From: Modicisalibacter coralii | Lineage (GTDB): Bacteria > Pseudomonadota > Gammaproteobacteria > Pseudomonadales > Halomonadaceae | NCBI RefSeq assembly: GCF_004117855.1 | Contig: NZ_QWBW01000007.1 | Location: 62,517 to 126,516 of the forward strand | Direction of reading: 5' to 3' | DNA length: 64,000 bases | In this document: piece by piece, positions 46,113 to 56,182 of the stretch | How positions within the stretch are numbered: the first letter of the stretch is position 1 | Layout of the letters: the number at the start of each line of letters is the position of its first letter | Notes under the pieces: model-generated | Database searches by the model: none | What the model was told of the DNA's origin: nothing | The model's input: only the letters and a program-made list of their open reading frames with translations | Program-made: the position numbers and the translations under genes

Positions 46113-47316
46113 GATCGCGCCCTCCTGCCGCCTTGTCGTCATCCAGATAGGGGGCACTCTTGGGGTAGGCGTCCGGGTACTTGCGAACGTGGACCTCGAG
46201 ATCGGCGAGCTGCTGCGCGAGGGCCGGCGTCACCCGGTCGTAGACGTCGGTGACCAGGGTCTCGAGGGCCGGCGGGCGGCGCTTCTCGGCGGCCTTCATC
46301 GCCTCGAGCACCTCGCGGCGCCGGCTCTCCTGCTCGCGCTTCTCGTCATCGTCGCTCCACCAGCCCTGCCCCTCGAGCCACAGCCGCATGCGCAGGATCG
46401 GGTCCTTGTCCCGCCAGGCTTCTTCCTCCTTGCGGCTGCGGTAACCGGAGGGGTCGTCCGAGGAGGAGTGGGCGGCGAGCCGGTAGGTCATCGCCTCGAT
46501 GAGCACCGGCTGGTTGTCCTCCACCGCCAGCTTGCGGGCCTCACGGGTCGCCTGGTAGACGGCGAGGATGTCGTTGCCGTCGACACGGATCACCTTCATC
46601 CGGTAACCGAAGGCGCGCGGCGCGATACCGTCGGCCGAGAATTGCTCGTGAGCCGGCGTGGAGATGGCGTAGCCGTTGTTGCGACACAGGAAGATCACCG
46701 GCACGCGATGCACCGACGCCATGTTGAGCGCGGCATGGAAGTCGCCTTCCGAGGCCGCGCCCTCGCCGAACACGGTGATCGTGCAGTGCCCCTCGCCGGC
46801 CATCTTCTGCCCGTAGGCATAGCCGGTGGCCTGGGGGATCTGGGTGGCCAGCGGCGAGGAGATGGTCAGGTAGTTGAGCGCCTTCGAGCCGTAGTGGATC
46901 GGCATCTGACGGCCCTTGCCGTGATCGTGTTCATTGCCGAACAGCTGGTCCATGAACTCGTCGAGGCCGAAGCCGCGATAGGCCAGCGCGCCCTGCTCGC
47001 GATACTGGGCCATGATCATGTCGCCGTCGTCGAGGGCGGCGGTGCTGCCGACCACCGTCGCCTCCTCGCCGGTGGACTGCATGTAGAAGCTCAGTCGCCC
47101 CTGGCGCTGGGCCGAGAGCATGCGCTCGTCGAGCACGCGGGTGAAGAGCATGGCGCGGTAGATGCGCAGTGCCTGATCGCGGTCGAGCTCGGGCAGCCTG
47201 GCCTGCTTGTAGGGAGTGCCGTCCTGCTTGAGCAGCTTGAAGACGGGGATGCGGAACTCGTCGCCGTTCATGAACGACGGCTTGTGAACGATGGCAGTCT
47301 TGTTGGTTTGACTCAT
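46105..47316 (-). CDS. bkdA1: Branched-chain 2-oxoacid dehydrogenase E1 alpha
   Basis: 403 aa from the ATG at 47316 (AAGGA 7 nt upstream). The thiamine-diphosphate motif [15 protein letters not shown]...RNNGYAIS and the substrate loop [19 protein letters not shown] are clear. Ser284 in that loop aligns with the mammalian E1 alpha regulatory serine (HHSTSDDSS). The enzyme decarboxylates 2-oxoacids from Leu, Ile and Val. First gene of the operon bkdA1-bkdA2-bkdB-kinase. E3 (dihydrolipoamide dehydrogenase) is not in the window. Confidence 0.95.
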   Translation of the reverse strand: MSQTNKTAIVHKPSFMNGDEFRIPVFKLLKQDGTPYKQARLPELDRDQALRIYRAMLFTRVLDERMLSAQRQGRLSFYMQSTGEEATVVGSTAALDDGDMIMAQYREQGALAYRGFGLDEFMDQLFGNEHDHGKGRQMPIHYGSKALNYLTISSPLATQIPQATGYAYGQKMAGEGHCTITVFGEGAASEGDFHAALNMASVHRVPVIFLCRNNGYAISTPAHEQFSADGIAPRAFGYRMKVIRVDGNDILAVYQATREARKLAVEDNQPVLIEAMTYRLAAHSSSDDPSGYRSRKEEEAWRDKDPILRMRLWLEGQGWWSDDDEKREQESRRREVLEAMKAAEKRRPPALETLVTDVYDRVTPALAQQLADLEVHVRKYPDAYPKSAPYLDDDKAAGGRDHG

Positions 47317-47695
47317 CTGGCGTTCCTTGTCTCGTCCCGGATCACGGGGTGAGCGATGCGCCGCGACGCACCGGCGGGAAGCGGCCACCTCGTGAGCGGC
47401 CGTCCGGGGAACGGATCACTGCCCCGGCCGGCGATCACGGCGCGTGCGGCGATCCCTCCCCGTCAATGTAGCCGGCCACGACGTCGAGGGTGGGACATCA
47501 CGACCGCACGCCACGGGCCGGCTTTCAACGCTCGGCCTGCGCCATGGCTAATATTGACGTTTACGTAACATAGAACATGCGGAACCCCGAGTCAGCCACC
47601 CGGGCATGCAACGTTAGTCGACTCGGTCAGGTTTTCTACACTGGGGGTAGCGAACGTGACAGGACGCAGGAAGGACCCGCAAAAGGAGAAACATC
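47317..47695. other. Divergent regulatory region bkdA1 / aconitase
   Basis: 379 nt with no convincing gene. The part nearest bkdA1 is GC-rich. An AT-rich island near 47545-47580 carries the palindromic site described separately. A ribosome-binding site AAAAGGAG lies just before the aconitase ATG. It is likely to hold both divergent promoters. Confidence 0.6.
47554..47569. promoter_or_regulatory. Candidate LiuR-like operator between bkd and aconitase
   Basis: TTGACGTTTACGTAAC contains the palindromic core TTACGTAA and resembles the TTTACGT...ACGTAAA operators I remember for LiuR, the MerR-family regulator of branched-chain amino acid degradation in proteobacteria. The location next to bkdA1 fits. 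It is the only AT-rich island in this region. Confidence 0.45.
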
Positions 47696-49630
47696 ATGGC
47701 CATGAACGTGGCGCAGAAACTGATCGACGCGCACCTGGCGCAGGGACGCATGCATCCCGGTGAGCCGATCGCCCTGACCATCGACCAGACGCTGACCCAG
47801 GACGCGACCGGCACGATGGTGATGCTGGAACTCGAGGCGATGGGACTCGACCGGGTCAAGACCGAGGTCTCGGCCCAGTACGTCGATCACAACCTGATTC
47901 AGGAGGACAACAAGAACCCCGACGATCACCGCTTTCTGCAGAGCGCCGCCGCGCGCCTCGGGGTGTGGTTCTCCCGGGCCGGCAACGGGGTCAGCCATCC
48001 CACCCACCAGCAGCACTTCGGCAAGCCCGGCAAGACCCTGCTCGGTTCCGACAGCCACACTCCCGCCGCCGGCTCGATGGGCATGCTGGCGATCGGCGCC
48101 GGCGGTATCGACGTGGCGATGGCCATGGCCGGCGAACCCTTTCACCTCAAGATGCCCGAGATCTGGGGCGTCAAGCTGACCAATGCGCTGCCCGACTGGG
48201 TCAGCGCCAAGGACGTGATCCTCGAGATGCTGCGCCGCCATGGCGTCGACGGCGGTACCGGGCGCATCATCGAATACTATGGCCCGGGGCTCGCCAGCCT
48301 GTCGGCCATGGACCGCCACGTGATCGCCAACATGGGCGCCGAACTGGGCGCCACCACCAGCGTGTTTCCCGCCGACGAGGCGGTGAGAGACTTCCTCGAG
48401 TCGGTGGGCCGCCGCGACGACTTCTCGCCGCTCGAGGCCGACGAGGGCGCTGACTACGACGTGCACGAGACCATCGACCTGGCCAACGTCGTGCCGCTGA
48501 TCGCCAGGCCCTCGAGCCCGGGCAACGTGGTGCCGGTACGCGAGGTCGCCGGCGAGGAACTGACCCAGGCCTATATCGGCTCCTCCGCCAATCCCGGTTA
48601 TCGCGACTTCGCCATCGCCGCGGAGATGGTCAAGGGCCGCCAGGTCAGCGACTGGGTGTCGTTCGACGTCAACCCCACCTCGCGCTCGATCCTCGAGACC
48701 CTGACCCGCGACGGTCACGTACTCAGCCTGCTGGGCGCCGGCGCCCGTCTCCACCAGGCCGGCTGCAACGGCTGCATCGGCATGGGCCAGGCCCCGGCCA
48801 ACGACACCAACAGTCTGCGTACCGTGCCGCGCAACTTTCCCGGCCGTTCCGGCACCCGCGAGGACCGGGTCTTCCTGTGCAGCCCGGAGACCGCCACCGC
48901 CTCGGCGCTCAGGGGCAAGATCACCGACCCCCGCGATCTCGATTTCGACGTCCCCCGGGTCGGCAACCCGAGCGATCCGATCGTCGACACCCGCAACCTG
49001 ATGCCGCCCCTGCCGCAATCGGAGTCCTCGCGGGTCCAGTTGATCAAGGGGCCCAATATCGCCTCGCTGCCCGAATTCGAGCCGATCGGTGACGACCTCG
49101 AACTGACCATCCTGCTCAAGATGGCCGACGATATCTCCACCGACGAGATCATGCCCGCCGGCAACGAGGTGCTGCCCTATCGCAGCAACATCCCGCGGAT
49201 CGCGGACTTCTGTTTCGGGCCCGTCGACGCGGATTACGTCGGGCATGCCCACGACAGCGGCGACCATGCCGTGATCGCCGGGCGCAACTACGGCCAGGGC
49301 TCGAGCCGCGAACATGCCGCCATCGCGCCGCGCTATCTGGGCCTGCGCGTGGTGGTGGCCAAGGGTTTCGCACGCATCCACTGGCAGAATCTGGTCAACT
49401 TCGGCGTGCTGCCGCTGCGCTTCGACAGCGACGCGGACTACGACGCGCTGGAAGCCGGCCAGACGCTGCGCTTGTCGGGGCTGCACCAGGCGCTCGAGGA
49501 CGGCGATACTGTGACCGCCGAGACGCCCCAGGGCGCGGTCACCCTGCGCCACGACCTGACCCCGCGGCAGGTCGAGGTGCTGCTCGAGGGCGGGTTGATC
49601 AACTGGATGAAACGCCACCGCGATGGCTGA
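47696..49630 (+). CDS. Aconitate hydratase, Aquifex type
   Basis: 644 aa with AAAAGGAG before the ATG. Contains LGSDSHTPAAGSMGMLAIGAGG, VHPT-like HPTHQQHFGKPG, RNYGQGSSREHAA (substrate-binding Arg and Ser) and ISTDEIMPAGNEVLPYRSNI. The cluster site has GCNGCIGMG (Cys357, Cys360). The usual GSCTN motif is GSSANPGYRDFA, so Ser297 stands where the third iron ligand normally is, a feature I recall for the TIGR01342 'Aquifex-type' group. It interconverts citrate and isocitrate. A bulged hairpin at 49629-49658 may end transcription. Confidence 0.88.
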   Translation: MAMNVAQKLIDAHLAQGRMHPGEPIALTIDQTLTQDATGTMVMLELEAMGLDRVKTEVSAQYVDHNLIQEDNKNPDDHRFLQSAAARLGVWFSRAGNGVSHPTHQQHFGKPGKTLLGSDSHTPAAGSMGMLAIGAGGIDVAMAMAGEPFHLKMPEIWGVKLTNALPDWVSAKDVILEMLRRHGVDGGTGRIIEYYGPGLASLSAMDRHVIANMGAELGATTSVFPADEAVRDFLESVGRRDDFSPLEADEGADYDVHETIDLANVVPLIARPSSPGNVVPVREVAGEELTQAYIGSSANPGYRDFAIAAEMVKGRQVSDWVSFDVNPTSRSILETLTRDGHVLSLLGAGARLHQAGCNGCIGMGQAPANDTNSLRTVPRNFPGRSGTREDRVFLCSPETATASALRGKITDPRDLDFDVPRVGNPSDPIVDTRNLMPPLPQSESSRVQLIKGPNIASLPEFEPIGDDLELTILLKMADDISTDEIMPAGNEVLPYRSNIPRIADFCFGPVDADYVGHAHDSGDHAVIAGRNYGQGSSREHAAIAPRYLGLRVVVAKGFARIHWQNLVNFGVLPLRFDSDADYDALEAGQTLRLSGLHQALEDGDTVTAETPQGAVTLRHDLTPRQVEVLLEGGLINWMKRHRDG

Positions 49631-49675
49631 TCGGCCGGCGTCCCGGCGGCCGGCGATCCGGCGGTCAGCGTGCCG

Positions 49676-50158
49676 TCAGGAAGGCGTCAGCAGCAGGGAC
49701 TCGTCGATGGCGATGAAGGCCGAGGCCGAACATCTCAGGGCCTCGGCGGTGAGGGCTTTCACGCCGTAGACCTCGACCGGGATGGCGAAACGTTCGCGCA
49801 GGCGCTCCGCCAGCAGCGCGAAATCGCCATCCCCCGAGACCAGTACCAGGCGCTCGATCCCGGGGGCGAGCTCGACGGCGTCGAGGGTGATCCCCACGTC
49901 CCAGTCGCCCTTGGCGGAACCGTCACGCCGCTGTATGAACGGCTTGAGCTTCACCGTGAAGCCGATCCCGCGGAGAATCTCCTGGAAGCGGCGCTGCTGC
50001 GCGTCGCCACGATCCACGGCGTAGGCGAACGCGGCGACGACCTCACGGCCGGCGGTGGCCCGGCGCCAGAACGCCCGGTAATCGAAATGCCGGCCGAAGG
50101 CCTGACGGGTGGTGTAGTAGACGTTCTGCACATCGACCAGGATCGCAACACGCTCCAA
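49676..50158 (-). CDS. NYN domain protein (LabA/DUF88 type)
   Basis: 160 aa. The NYN nuclease core is intact: VAILVDVQNVYYTTRQAFG with the first acidic residue and Asn, GDWDVGITLDAVELA, and LVLVSGDGDFALLAERLRER with the metal-binding Asp residues. Family members are thought to be RNA nucleases of the PIN-like superfamily. It is 21 nt downstream of the transglutaminase-like gene on the same strand. Confidence 0.9.
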   Translation of the reverse strand: MERVAILVDVQNVYYTTRQAFGRHFDYRAFWRRATAGREVVAAFAYAVDRGDAQQRRFQEILRGIGFTVKLKPFIQRRDGSAKGDWDVGITLDAVELAPGIERLVLVSGDGDFALLAERLRERFAIPVEVYGVKALTAEALRCSASAFIAIDESLLLTPS

Positions 50159-50179
50159 GGCTCACTCCCTCTCGTGGGG

Positions 50180-51016
50180 TCAGGACCGGCCGTGCGCCAG
50201 GGGCGACACGCCGTCGTCTTCATGGGTCCAGACCCGAAACGATACCAGGCTGTTGGGCCCGAAGGTGTTGGCGATCGGCACATCGGCGGCATCCCGCCCG
50301 TAGGCGATCAGGATACGTCCGACCCGGCGGTCGTTGTTGCGCGGGTCGAAGGTGTACCAGCCGCCGTCGAGGTAGGCCTCGAACCAGGCATGGAAGTCCA
50401 TCGGGGCGTGTGGCGGGGGGATGTCGATGTCGCTGAGATAGCCGGTGCAATAGCGTGCCGGGATGTTCATCGCCCGGCAGAAGGCCACCGCCAGATGGGC
50501 GAAGTCGCGACACACGCCGCCGCGCTCGTGATAGACCTCCCAGGCCGACTTGGTCGCCCGGGCATACGGGTAGCCGAAGCTGATGTGCTGGTGCACGAAG
50601 TCGCAGATGGCCTGCACGCGCTGCCAGCCGGTGGGGCCGTTGCCGAACAGCTGCCAGGCGATGTCGGAGAGCCGATCGGTCTCGCAGTAGCGGCTGCCGA
50701 TCAGGTAGAGCAGGGTCTCGGCCGGCAGCCGTTCCACGGGCAATTGCGGCGCCTGGGTATCCACCCGATCGGGCTGGCCGGGGTCGTCGATCACCGCATC
50801 GGTGGCGATCACGGTGCGTCCCGGCGGCGCCACCAGCCGCACGCACCAGTTGCCGAACGAGTCGCGGTAGGGCTCGCTGGGCAACGGCGGCAGCGTGACC
50901 AGATAATCCGGCGCCACCAGATCCGAGGCCCGCGAATAGTGCACGTGGGTCATCACGATCATCGGCACCGCCTGCGGGCACTCGTAGACGATCTCGTAGC
51001 CGATCCTCAGCCGCAT
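50180..51016 (-). CDS. Transglutaminase-like family protein
   Basis: 278 aa. An N-terminal beta-rich region precedes the transglutaminase core with Cys in YHERGGVCRDFAHLAVAF, His in MDFHAWFEAYLDG and Asp in WYTFDPRNND. Bacterial members of this group act as peptidases or amidases on unknown substrates. There is no signal peptide. It is paired with the NYN gene. No ATP-grasp or alpha-E partner genes of the better-known cluster lie next to it. Confidence 0.9.
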   Translation of the reverse strand: MRLRIGYEIVYECPQAVPMIVMTHVHYSRASDLVAPDYLVTLPPLPSEPYRDSFGNWCVRLVAPPGRTVIATDAVIDDPGQPDRVDTQAPQLPVERLPAETLLYLIGSRYCETDRLSDIAWQLFGNGPTGWQRVQAICDFVHQHISFGYPYARATKSAWEVYHERGGVCRDFAHLAVAFCRAMNIPARYCTGYLSDIDIPPPHAPMDFHAWFEAYLDGGWYTFDPRNNDRRVGRILIAYGRDAADVPIANTFGPNSLVSFRVWTHEDDGVSPLAHGRS

Positions 51017-51143
51017 CCTCGCGCCCTCCTGCGCCGTCCCAGAGCTAGAGCGTAGTCGCTGGAGGGAGCGAGAGCGCGATCTTTCGTCGCCCCGCAGGCC
51101 GGATCTAGGCGTGGCCCCGCACCGCGAGGCCGGGTGACGGCCG

Positions 51144-52253
51144 TCAGGCGTCGGGCCAGACGTCCCGGGCGATCTCCACCACCCGAGCCAGCTTGGCCCA
51201 CTGCTCGTCCTCGCTGAGGCGGTTGCCCTCCTCGGTGGAGGCGAAACCGCATTGCGGGCTCAGGCAGAGCTGGTCCCGGGCGACGAAGCGCTGTGCCTCC
51301 TCGATGCGCCGCTCGATCGCCTCCGCCGGCTCCAGCTCGCCGCTCTTGGTGGTGATCAGCCCCAGCACCGCCTGCTTGTGGCCCTCCGGCAGAAAGCGCA
51401 GTGGCTCGAAACCGCCGGCCCGGTCGGTGTCGTACTCGAGGAAGTAGGCATCGACGTCGACCCCGCCCAGCAGCGTCTCGGCGACCGGCTCGTAGCCGCC
51501 CTCGCTGATCCAGGTCGAGCGGAAGTTGCCGCGGCAGACGTGCAGGCTGACATGCAGATCGTCGGGCCGTCCGGCCAGGGCGTGGTTGAGCACCTCGGCA
51601 TAGATCGACTGCAGCCGCGACGGGTCGTCGCCACGCTCGCGCACCGCTTCCAGCTGCTCGGCGGAACACAGATAGGCCCAGACGGTGTCGTCGAGCTGCA
51701 GGTAGCGGCAACCGGCGGCGTGGAAGGCGCGCACGGCATCGCGATAGGTGTCGGCCAGATCGGCGAAGAAGCCGTCGAGGCTCGGATAGACGCTGGTATC
51801 GATGTTGCGCCGCCCGCCGCGGAAGTGCAGCACGCTGGGGCTGGGAATGGTCATCTTGGCGGTCGCCGAGGAGACCGTGTCGGCCAGGAAGCGGAAATGA
51901 TCGAGCATCGGATGGTCGGCCGGGAAGCCGAGCTTGTCGGTCACCCGCACGCTGCGCGCCTGGGTGGTCACGCCCTGGAACTGGATGCCCTGCTCGGCCT
52001 GGTAGCCCTCGACGCCGTCGAGCCGCTCGAGGAAGTCGAAATGCCACCAGGCGCGTCGAAATTCGCCGTCGGTAACGGCCTTCAGGCCCAGTGACTCCTG
52101 ACGCGCGACGACCCGGCGGATCTCCTCGTTCTCGACGTCACGCAGTGTCCCGGCGTCGATGCTGCCGTCATGGAAGCGCGCGCGCGCCTGCTTGAGGGAG
52201 TCGCTGCGCAACAGGCTGCCGACGGTGTCGGCACGGAAGGGAGGCATCGGCAT
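51144..52253 (-). CDS. Cobalamin-independent methionine synthase II-like methyltransferase
   Basis: 369 aa from the ATG at 52253 (GGAG about 8 nt upstream). It lacks the N-terminal half of MetE and resembles YxjG/YxjH: RADTVGSLLRS, VTDGEFRRAWWHFDFLERLDGV, and the barrel's zinc ligands in SLHVCRGNFRSTW (His, Cys) and CLSPQCGFAST (Cys). It probably transfers a methyl group to homocysteine or a related thiol, possibly from a shorter folate or other donor. Confidence 0.9.
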   Translation of the reverse strand: MPMPPFRADTVGSLLRSDSLKQARARFHDGSIDAGTLRDVENEEIRRVVARQESLGLKAVTDGEFRRAWWHFDFLERLDGVEGYQAEQGIQFQGVTTQARSVRVTDKLGFPADHPMLDHFRFLADTVSSATAKMTIPSPSVLHFRGGRRNIDTSVYPSLDGFFADLADTYRDAVRAFHAAGCRYLQLDDTVWAYLCSAEQLEAVRERGDDPSRLQSIYAEVLNHALAGRPDDLHVSLHVCRGNFRSTWISEGGYEPVAETLLGGVDVDAYFLEYDTDRAGGFEPLRFLPEGHKQAVLGLITTKSGELEPAEAIERRIEEAQRFVARDQLCLSPQCGFASTEEGNRLSEDEQWAKLARVVEIARDVWPDA

Positions 52254-52365
52254 GGTACGGCTCCATCGTTCGAGTGTGGAGCGCACTATGCCGAGCGAAT
52301 GATGAGTTGGCTAACGGAGACTTTTCAGGATGATCATGAAAGCGGCTCATGATGGCCGGTGAACG

Positions 52366-52608
52366 TCAGTGGACGGTTCCCGGCTTCACGACCTCCTCGT
52401 CACTGGCATCCCCCTCCCAGAGCCGGGTCCGGGTGATCGCGTGATCGATCATCTCGCGGGCCACGTCGAAGCGACTCTGGCGCAGCAGATCGGCCGCCTC
52501 GTCGGAGAAGCGGATGCTCAGCAAGGGTTCGCCGTCGCCCTCGGCGGGCCGCAGAATGACTTCGCCATCGGCGAGTTCGACGATTTCCAGCACAGCGGTT
52601 TCTGACAC
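52366..52608 (-). CDS. Small conserved-type hypothetical protein
   Basis: 80 aa if begun at the GTG at 52608, which has GAGG 5-6 nt ahead; an ATG 25 codons upstream lacks such a site. Text: SETAVLEIVELADGEVILRP, LSIRFSDEAADLLRQSR, then an acidic end. No family recognised. It lies in the same direction downstream of topA and the DUF6586 gene, as a small protein often does near topA in pseudomonads. Confidence 0.6.
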   Translation of the reverse strand: MSETAVLEIVELADGEVILRPAEGDGEPLLSIRFSDEAADLLRQSRFDVAREMIDHAITRTRLWEGDASDEEVVKPGTVH

Positions 52609-52715
52609 GGTCACCTCGCTACGGTCTTGTGCCACGGCAACAAAAAACGACCACAGCGCATGGGCCATGGTCGTCGTTCTCATGCCGTCAGCTTATCACT
52701 TACGCCGCTCGGGCG

Positions 52716-53174
52716 TCACCATTCGAAACTGGTTTCACGCAGCGCCGTCAATTCGGCCTTGAAGGCCCGCAGGAATCCGCGCAACTCGTCGCCCAGCGCA
52801 ATCCGGTCGGCGGCGACGATCAGCGATTCGCTACGCTCGCGGCGCGCCACGCCATCCACCCCGGCCAGGGCGTCGAGCCGCTGGCAGAGCCCCGCCAGCC
52901 AGCTTTCCGGGTCCTCGCGCAGGGCGCGCAGGCGGCGCAACTCGGCCACCCCCTCGGCCTGGGGGCCGAGCAGCTCACGCCAGTCGTGGCGTGCCAGCGC
53001 CGCGTGCTCGGTGAGTTCGCGCAGCGTGGCATCCAGCGCCAGGCCCAGCGTGGCCAGGGCGCCCTCTTCCTGGGCCATGCGCCGCGCCACGGCGTGCTCG
53101 TCGTCGCCGACCGGCGCCTCGAGCAGCAGTTCGGCCTGGTAGAGCAACTGATTGGTGCGCCCTCGCGGGGTCAT
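52716..53174 (-). CDS. DUF6586-type protein next to topA
   Basis: 152 aa, starting [19 protein letters not shown], which resembles the RTNQKLYxAxLxLE opening of the topA-neighbour family DUF6586. The rest is helical ([42 protein letters not shown]). The ATG overlaps the topA stop (ATGA), so it is likely translated with topA. The function is unknown. Confidence 0.8.
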   Translation of the reverse strand: MTPRGRTNQLLYQAELLLEAPVGDDEHAVARRMAQEEGALATLGLALDATLRELTEHAALARHDWRELLGPQAEGVAELRRLRALREDPESWLAGLCQRLDALAGVDGVARRERSESLIVAADRIALGDELRGFLRAFKAELTALRETSFEW

Positions 53175-55804
53175 TTGCGCTTGTCCTCGATCTGCCAGCG
53201 GCCGTCCTCGAAGGTGGCCTTCCAGCCGGAGGCCTTGCCGTCCTGCTCGGTCATCACGTACTGACTCTTGGTCTTGCGCGAGAAGCGGATCTGCGCGGGA
53301 CGCCCGTCGGGATCCTCGCTCGGCGCATCGAGCAGGAAGTGGTACTTCTCGGGCAGTTCCTCGGCATGCGCCTTGAGCTCGGCGACCAGCGGCGGGCGGG
53401 TCTCGCGATTCTTGGGAAACTGGCTGGCCGCCAGGAACAGCCCGCTGGCACCGTCGCGCAGTACGTAGTGATCGTCGACCTTCTGACAGGCCAGCTCCGG
53501 CATGGGAATCGGGTCCATCTTGGGCGGCGCGACCTCGCCGTTCCTGAGCAGCTTGCGGGTGTTCTTGCAGTTCTCGTTGGTACACCCGAAGTACTTGCCG
53601 AAACGCCCCGACTTCAACTGCATGTCGGCGCCGCACTTGTCGCACTCGATGGTCGGGCCTTCATAGCCCTTGATCTTGAACTTGCCGGTCTCGATCTCGT
53701 AGCCGTCGCAATCCGGGCTATTGCCGCAGATGTGCAGCTTGCGGGTCTCGTCGATCAGGTAGCTATCCATCGCCGTGCCGCATTTGGGGCAGCGGTGCTT
53801 GGCGCGCAGGGCATCGGTCTCGGCATCGTCGCCGGCGTCGGCGGCCACCGCCTCTTCACCGGGGATCAGGTCGATGGTGGTCTTGCAGCGCTCCTTGGGC
53901 GGCAGGTTGTAGCCCGAGCAGCCCAGGAACACGCCGGTGGAGGCGGTGCGAATCTGCATCTTGCGCCCGCACTTGGGACAGTCGATGTCGGTGGGCACCG
54001 GCTGGTTGGGGCGCATGCCCTGCTCGCCCTCGGCCTGCTCCAGTTCGGCGCGGAACTCGGCGTAGAAGGCATCGAGCAGCGCCTTCCAGTTGCGCTCGCC
54101 CTCGGCCACCTCGTCGAGGCTGTCCTCCATGCGCGCGGTGAAACCGTAGTCCATCAGGTCGCCGAACGACTCGACGAGACGATCGGTGACGATGTCGCCG
54201 AGCTTCTCGGCATAGAAGCGACGGTTCTCGAGCTTGACGTAGCCACGGTCCTGAATGGTCGAGATGATCGAGGCGTAGGTCGACGGCCGACCGATGCCGC
54301 GCTTCTCGAGTTCCTTGACCAGGCTCGCCTCGGTATAGCGCGCCGGCGGCTTGGTGAAGTGCTGCTGCGGATCGAGTTTCACCAGTTCCATGACCGTGCC
54401 TTCGGCCAGATCGGGCAGGGTCTGGTCCTCGTCCTTCTTGCCGGCGGGCTTCATGACCCGGGTGTAACCGTCGAACTTGAGCACCCGACCCTTGGCGCGC
54501 AGCTCATAGCCGTCGGCCTCCACGGTGAGCGTGGTCGACAGGTATTCGGCGGGCATCATCTGGCAGGCGACGAACTGACGCCAGATCAGCTCGTAGAGGC
54601 GTTCGGCGTCGCGCTCCATGCCCGCCAGATCGGCGGCGGTGCGGGTCACCTCGGAGGGGCGGATCGCCTCGTGAGCCTCCTGGGCGCCCTCCTTGCTGGA
54701 GTAACGGTTGGGCGATTCCGGCAGGTAGCGCTGCCCGAATTCGCTGCCGATGTAGTCGCGCACGCCATTCACCGCCTCCTGGGAGAGGTTGGTGGAATCG
54801 GTACGCATGTAGGTGATGTAGCCCGCCTCGTAGAGCCGCTGGGCGAGCGTCATGGTCTTCTTCACCGAGAAACCCAGCCGGCCGCTGGCGGCCTGCTGCA
54901 ACGTCGAGGTGATGAACGGCGCGTTGGGCTTGGAGCGGGTCGGCTTCTCCTCGCGGGCGGTGATCGCCAGGCCGGCCTTGCTCAGCGCGGCGATACGCTC
55001 CTGGGTCTCGGCTTCGGAGGTGGGCCGGAACGGCTTGCCGTCCTGGCGCACCAGTTCGAAGCGCACGCTCTCGTCGCCACCGGCCGGCTTCAGGTCGGCA
55101 TGCACGTCCCAGAACTCTTCGGGCACGAAGGCGCGGATCTCGCGTTCGCGCTCGACGATCAGGCGCACCGCCACGGACTGTACGCGCCCGGCGGAGAGCC
55201 CGCGGGCGATCTTGCTCCACAGCAGCGGCGAGAGCATGAAGCCCACCACGCGGTCCAGGAAGCGGCGCGTCTGCTGGGCCTCGACCCGCGGCATGTTGAG
55301 ACTGCCCGGCTCCTTGAAGGCCTCCTGGATGGCGTTCTTGGTGATCTCGTTGAACACCACCCGCTTGTAGCGCGCGTCGTCGCCGCCGATGGTCTCGCGC
55401 AGGTGCCAGGCGATCGCCTCCCCCTCGCGGTCGAGGTCGGTGGCGAGATAGATGGCATCGGCCTTCTTGGCCAGCTTGGCCAGTTCCTCGACGACCTTCT
55501 CCTTGCCGGGCAGGATCTCGTAGTTGGCTTCCCAGCCGTTCTCCGGGTCGAGGCCCATGCGCCGGATCAGTTGGCTCCAGGCCTTGTGCTTCTTGTAAGC
55601 GGCCTTCTCGTCCGGCGACATCTTGCGGGTCGCCGCGGCCTGACGCGCGCGCTCCTTGGGATCGCTGGCATTCTTGCCGGAGCCGCTGGTCGGCAGGTCG
55701 CGAATATGGCCGACGCTCGACTTCACGATGTAGTCTTTGCCGAGGTACTTGTTGATCGTCTTGGCCTTGGCCGGCGACTCGACGATGACCAGTGACTTGC
55801 CCAT
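53171..55804 (-). CDS. topA: DNA topoisomerase I
   Basis: 877 aa. The Toprim domain begins [18 protein letters not shown] and has the acidic [16 protein letters not shown]. The active-site Tyr is in [17 protein letters not shown]. Zinc-ribbon domains with four cysteines each follow ([49 protein letters not shown]). It relaxes negative supercoils. Its length fits the gammaproteobacterial enzyme. It overlaps the next gene by 4 nt. The upstream gap to lipA is 378 nt. Confidence 0.97.
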   Translation of the reverse strand: MGKSLVIVESPAKAKTINKYLGKDYIVKSSVGHIRDLPTSGSGKNASDPKERARQAAATRKMSPDEKAAYKKHKAWSQLIRRMGLDPENGWEANYEILPGKEKVVEELAKLAKKADAIYLATDLDREGEAIAWHLRETIGGDDARYKRVVFNEITKNAIQEAFKEPGSLNMPRVEAQQTRRFLDRVVGFMLSPLLWSKIARGLSAGRVQSVAVRLIVEREREIRAFVPEEFWDVHADLKPAGGDESVRFELVRQDGKPFRPTSEAETQERIAALSKAGLAITAREEKPTRSKPNAPFITSTLQQAASGRLGFSVKKTMTLAQRLYEAGYITYMRTDSTNLSQEAVNGVRDYIGSEFGQRYLPESPNRYSSKEGAQEAHEAIRPSEVTRTAADLAGMERDAERLYELIWRQFVACQMMPAEYLSTTLTVEADGYELRAKGRVLKFDGYTRVMKPAGKKDEDQTLPDLAEGTVMELVKLDPQQHFTKPPARYTEASLVKELEKRGIGRPSTYASIISTIQDRGYVKLENRRFYAEKLGDIVTDRLVESFGDLMDYGFTARMEDSLDEVAEGERNWKALLDAFYAEFRAELEQAEGEQGMRPNQPVPTDIDCPKCGRKMQIRTASTGVFLGCSGYNLPPKERCKTTIDLIPGEEAVAADAGDDAETDALRAKHRCPKCGTAMDSYLIDETRKLHICGNSPDCDGYEIETGKFKIKGYEGPTIECDKCGADMQLKSGRFGKYFGCTNENCKNTRKLLRNGEVAPPKMDPIPMPELACQKVDDHYVLRDGASGLFLAASQFPKNRETRPPLVAELKAHAEELPEKYHFLLDAPSEDPDGRPAQIRFSRKTKSQYVMTEQDGKASGWKATFEDGRWQIEDKRK

Positions 55805-56182
55805 AGTGCTCCACTTTTACTGGCCGCCGCCAAGCGAATGTTGACGCGGCACCTGTCCGTCGTACCGGAAGCACTGGGCTCCCGGCGGAAAAATGCGCCT
55901 ACCCTACCCCAGCCACCCGTATCACGCCAGTCGCGCCGGGCGGCCCCTTGAACCTAGCCCGAGGACGACCGGATTCACAAGAGGCGAGCGACGCCGCCCC
56001 CGGCCTCGCGCGATCCAGCAACCAAGTCACCTGTCCAGTCAAGCCGACGATATGCTAAGTTATCGCCCGTACCGATAGATTCGCCATGCCCGGCGCCGGC
56101 CGTCCCGCTTTGACATCACGGGCGCCCCCTGACTGACGCGTGGGCGTGACGCATAGCCGCCGAACGGAGAGGCTCGCAGATC
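55805..56182. other. Divergent intergenic region topA / lipA
   Basis: No convincing gene: a 61-codon plus-strand open frame (55893-56078) is Pro/Arg-rich and looks like chance. AT-richer stretches near 56047-56065 (gatatgctaagttatcgc) could contain promoter elements for lipA, but I cannot assign a clean -35/-10 pair. Confidence 0.5.

Noticed and set aside
49629-49658. Hairpin after the aconitase gene as a firm terminator
   Set aside because: The stem is bulged, overlaps the stop codon and lacks a T-run; kept only as a remark in the gene entry.
50180-51016. Transglutaminase gene joined with the ATP-grasp gene as the known alpha-E/transglutaminase/ATP-grasp cluster
   Set aside because: The two loci are about 38 kb apart, and no alpha-E or circularly permuted ATP-grasp gene accompanies the transglutaminase.
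53339-55795. An 818-codon open frame on the plus strand opposite topA
   Set aside because: topA is unmistakable on the minus strand; the antisense frame has repeated Leu/Gly/His/Val composition typical of shadows.
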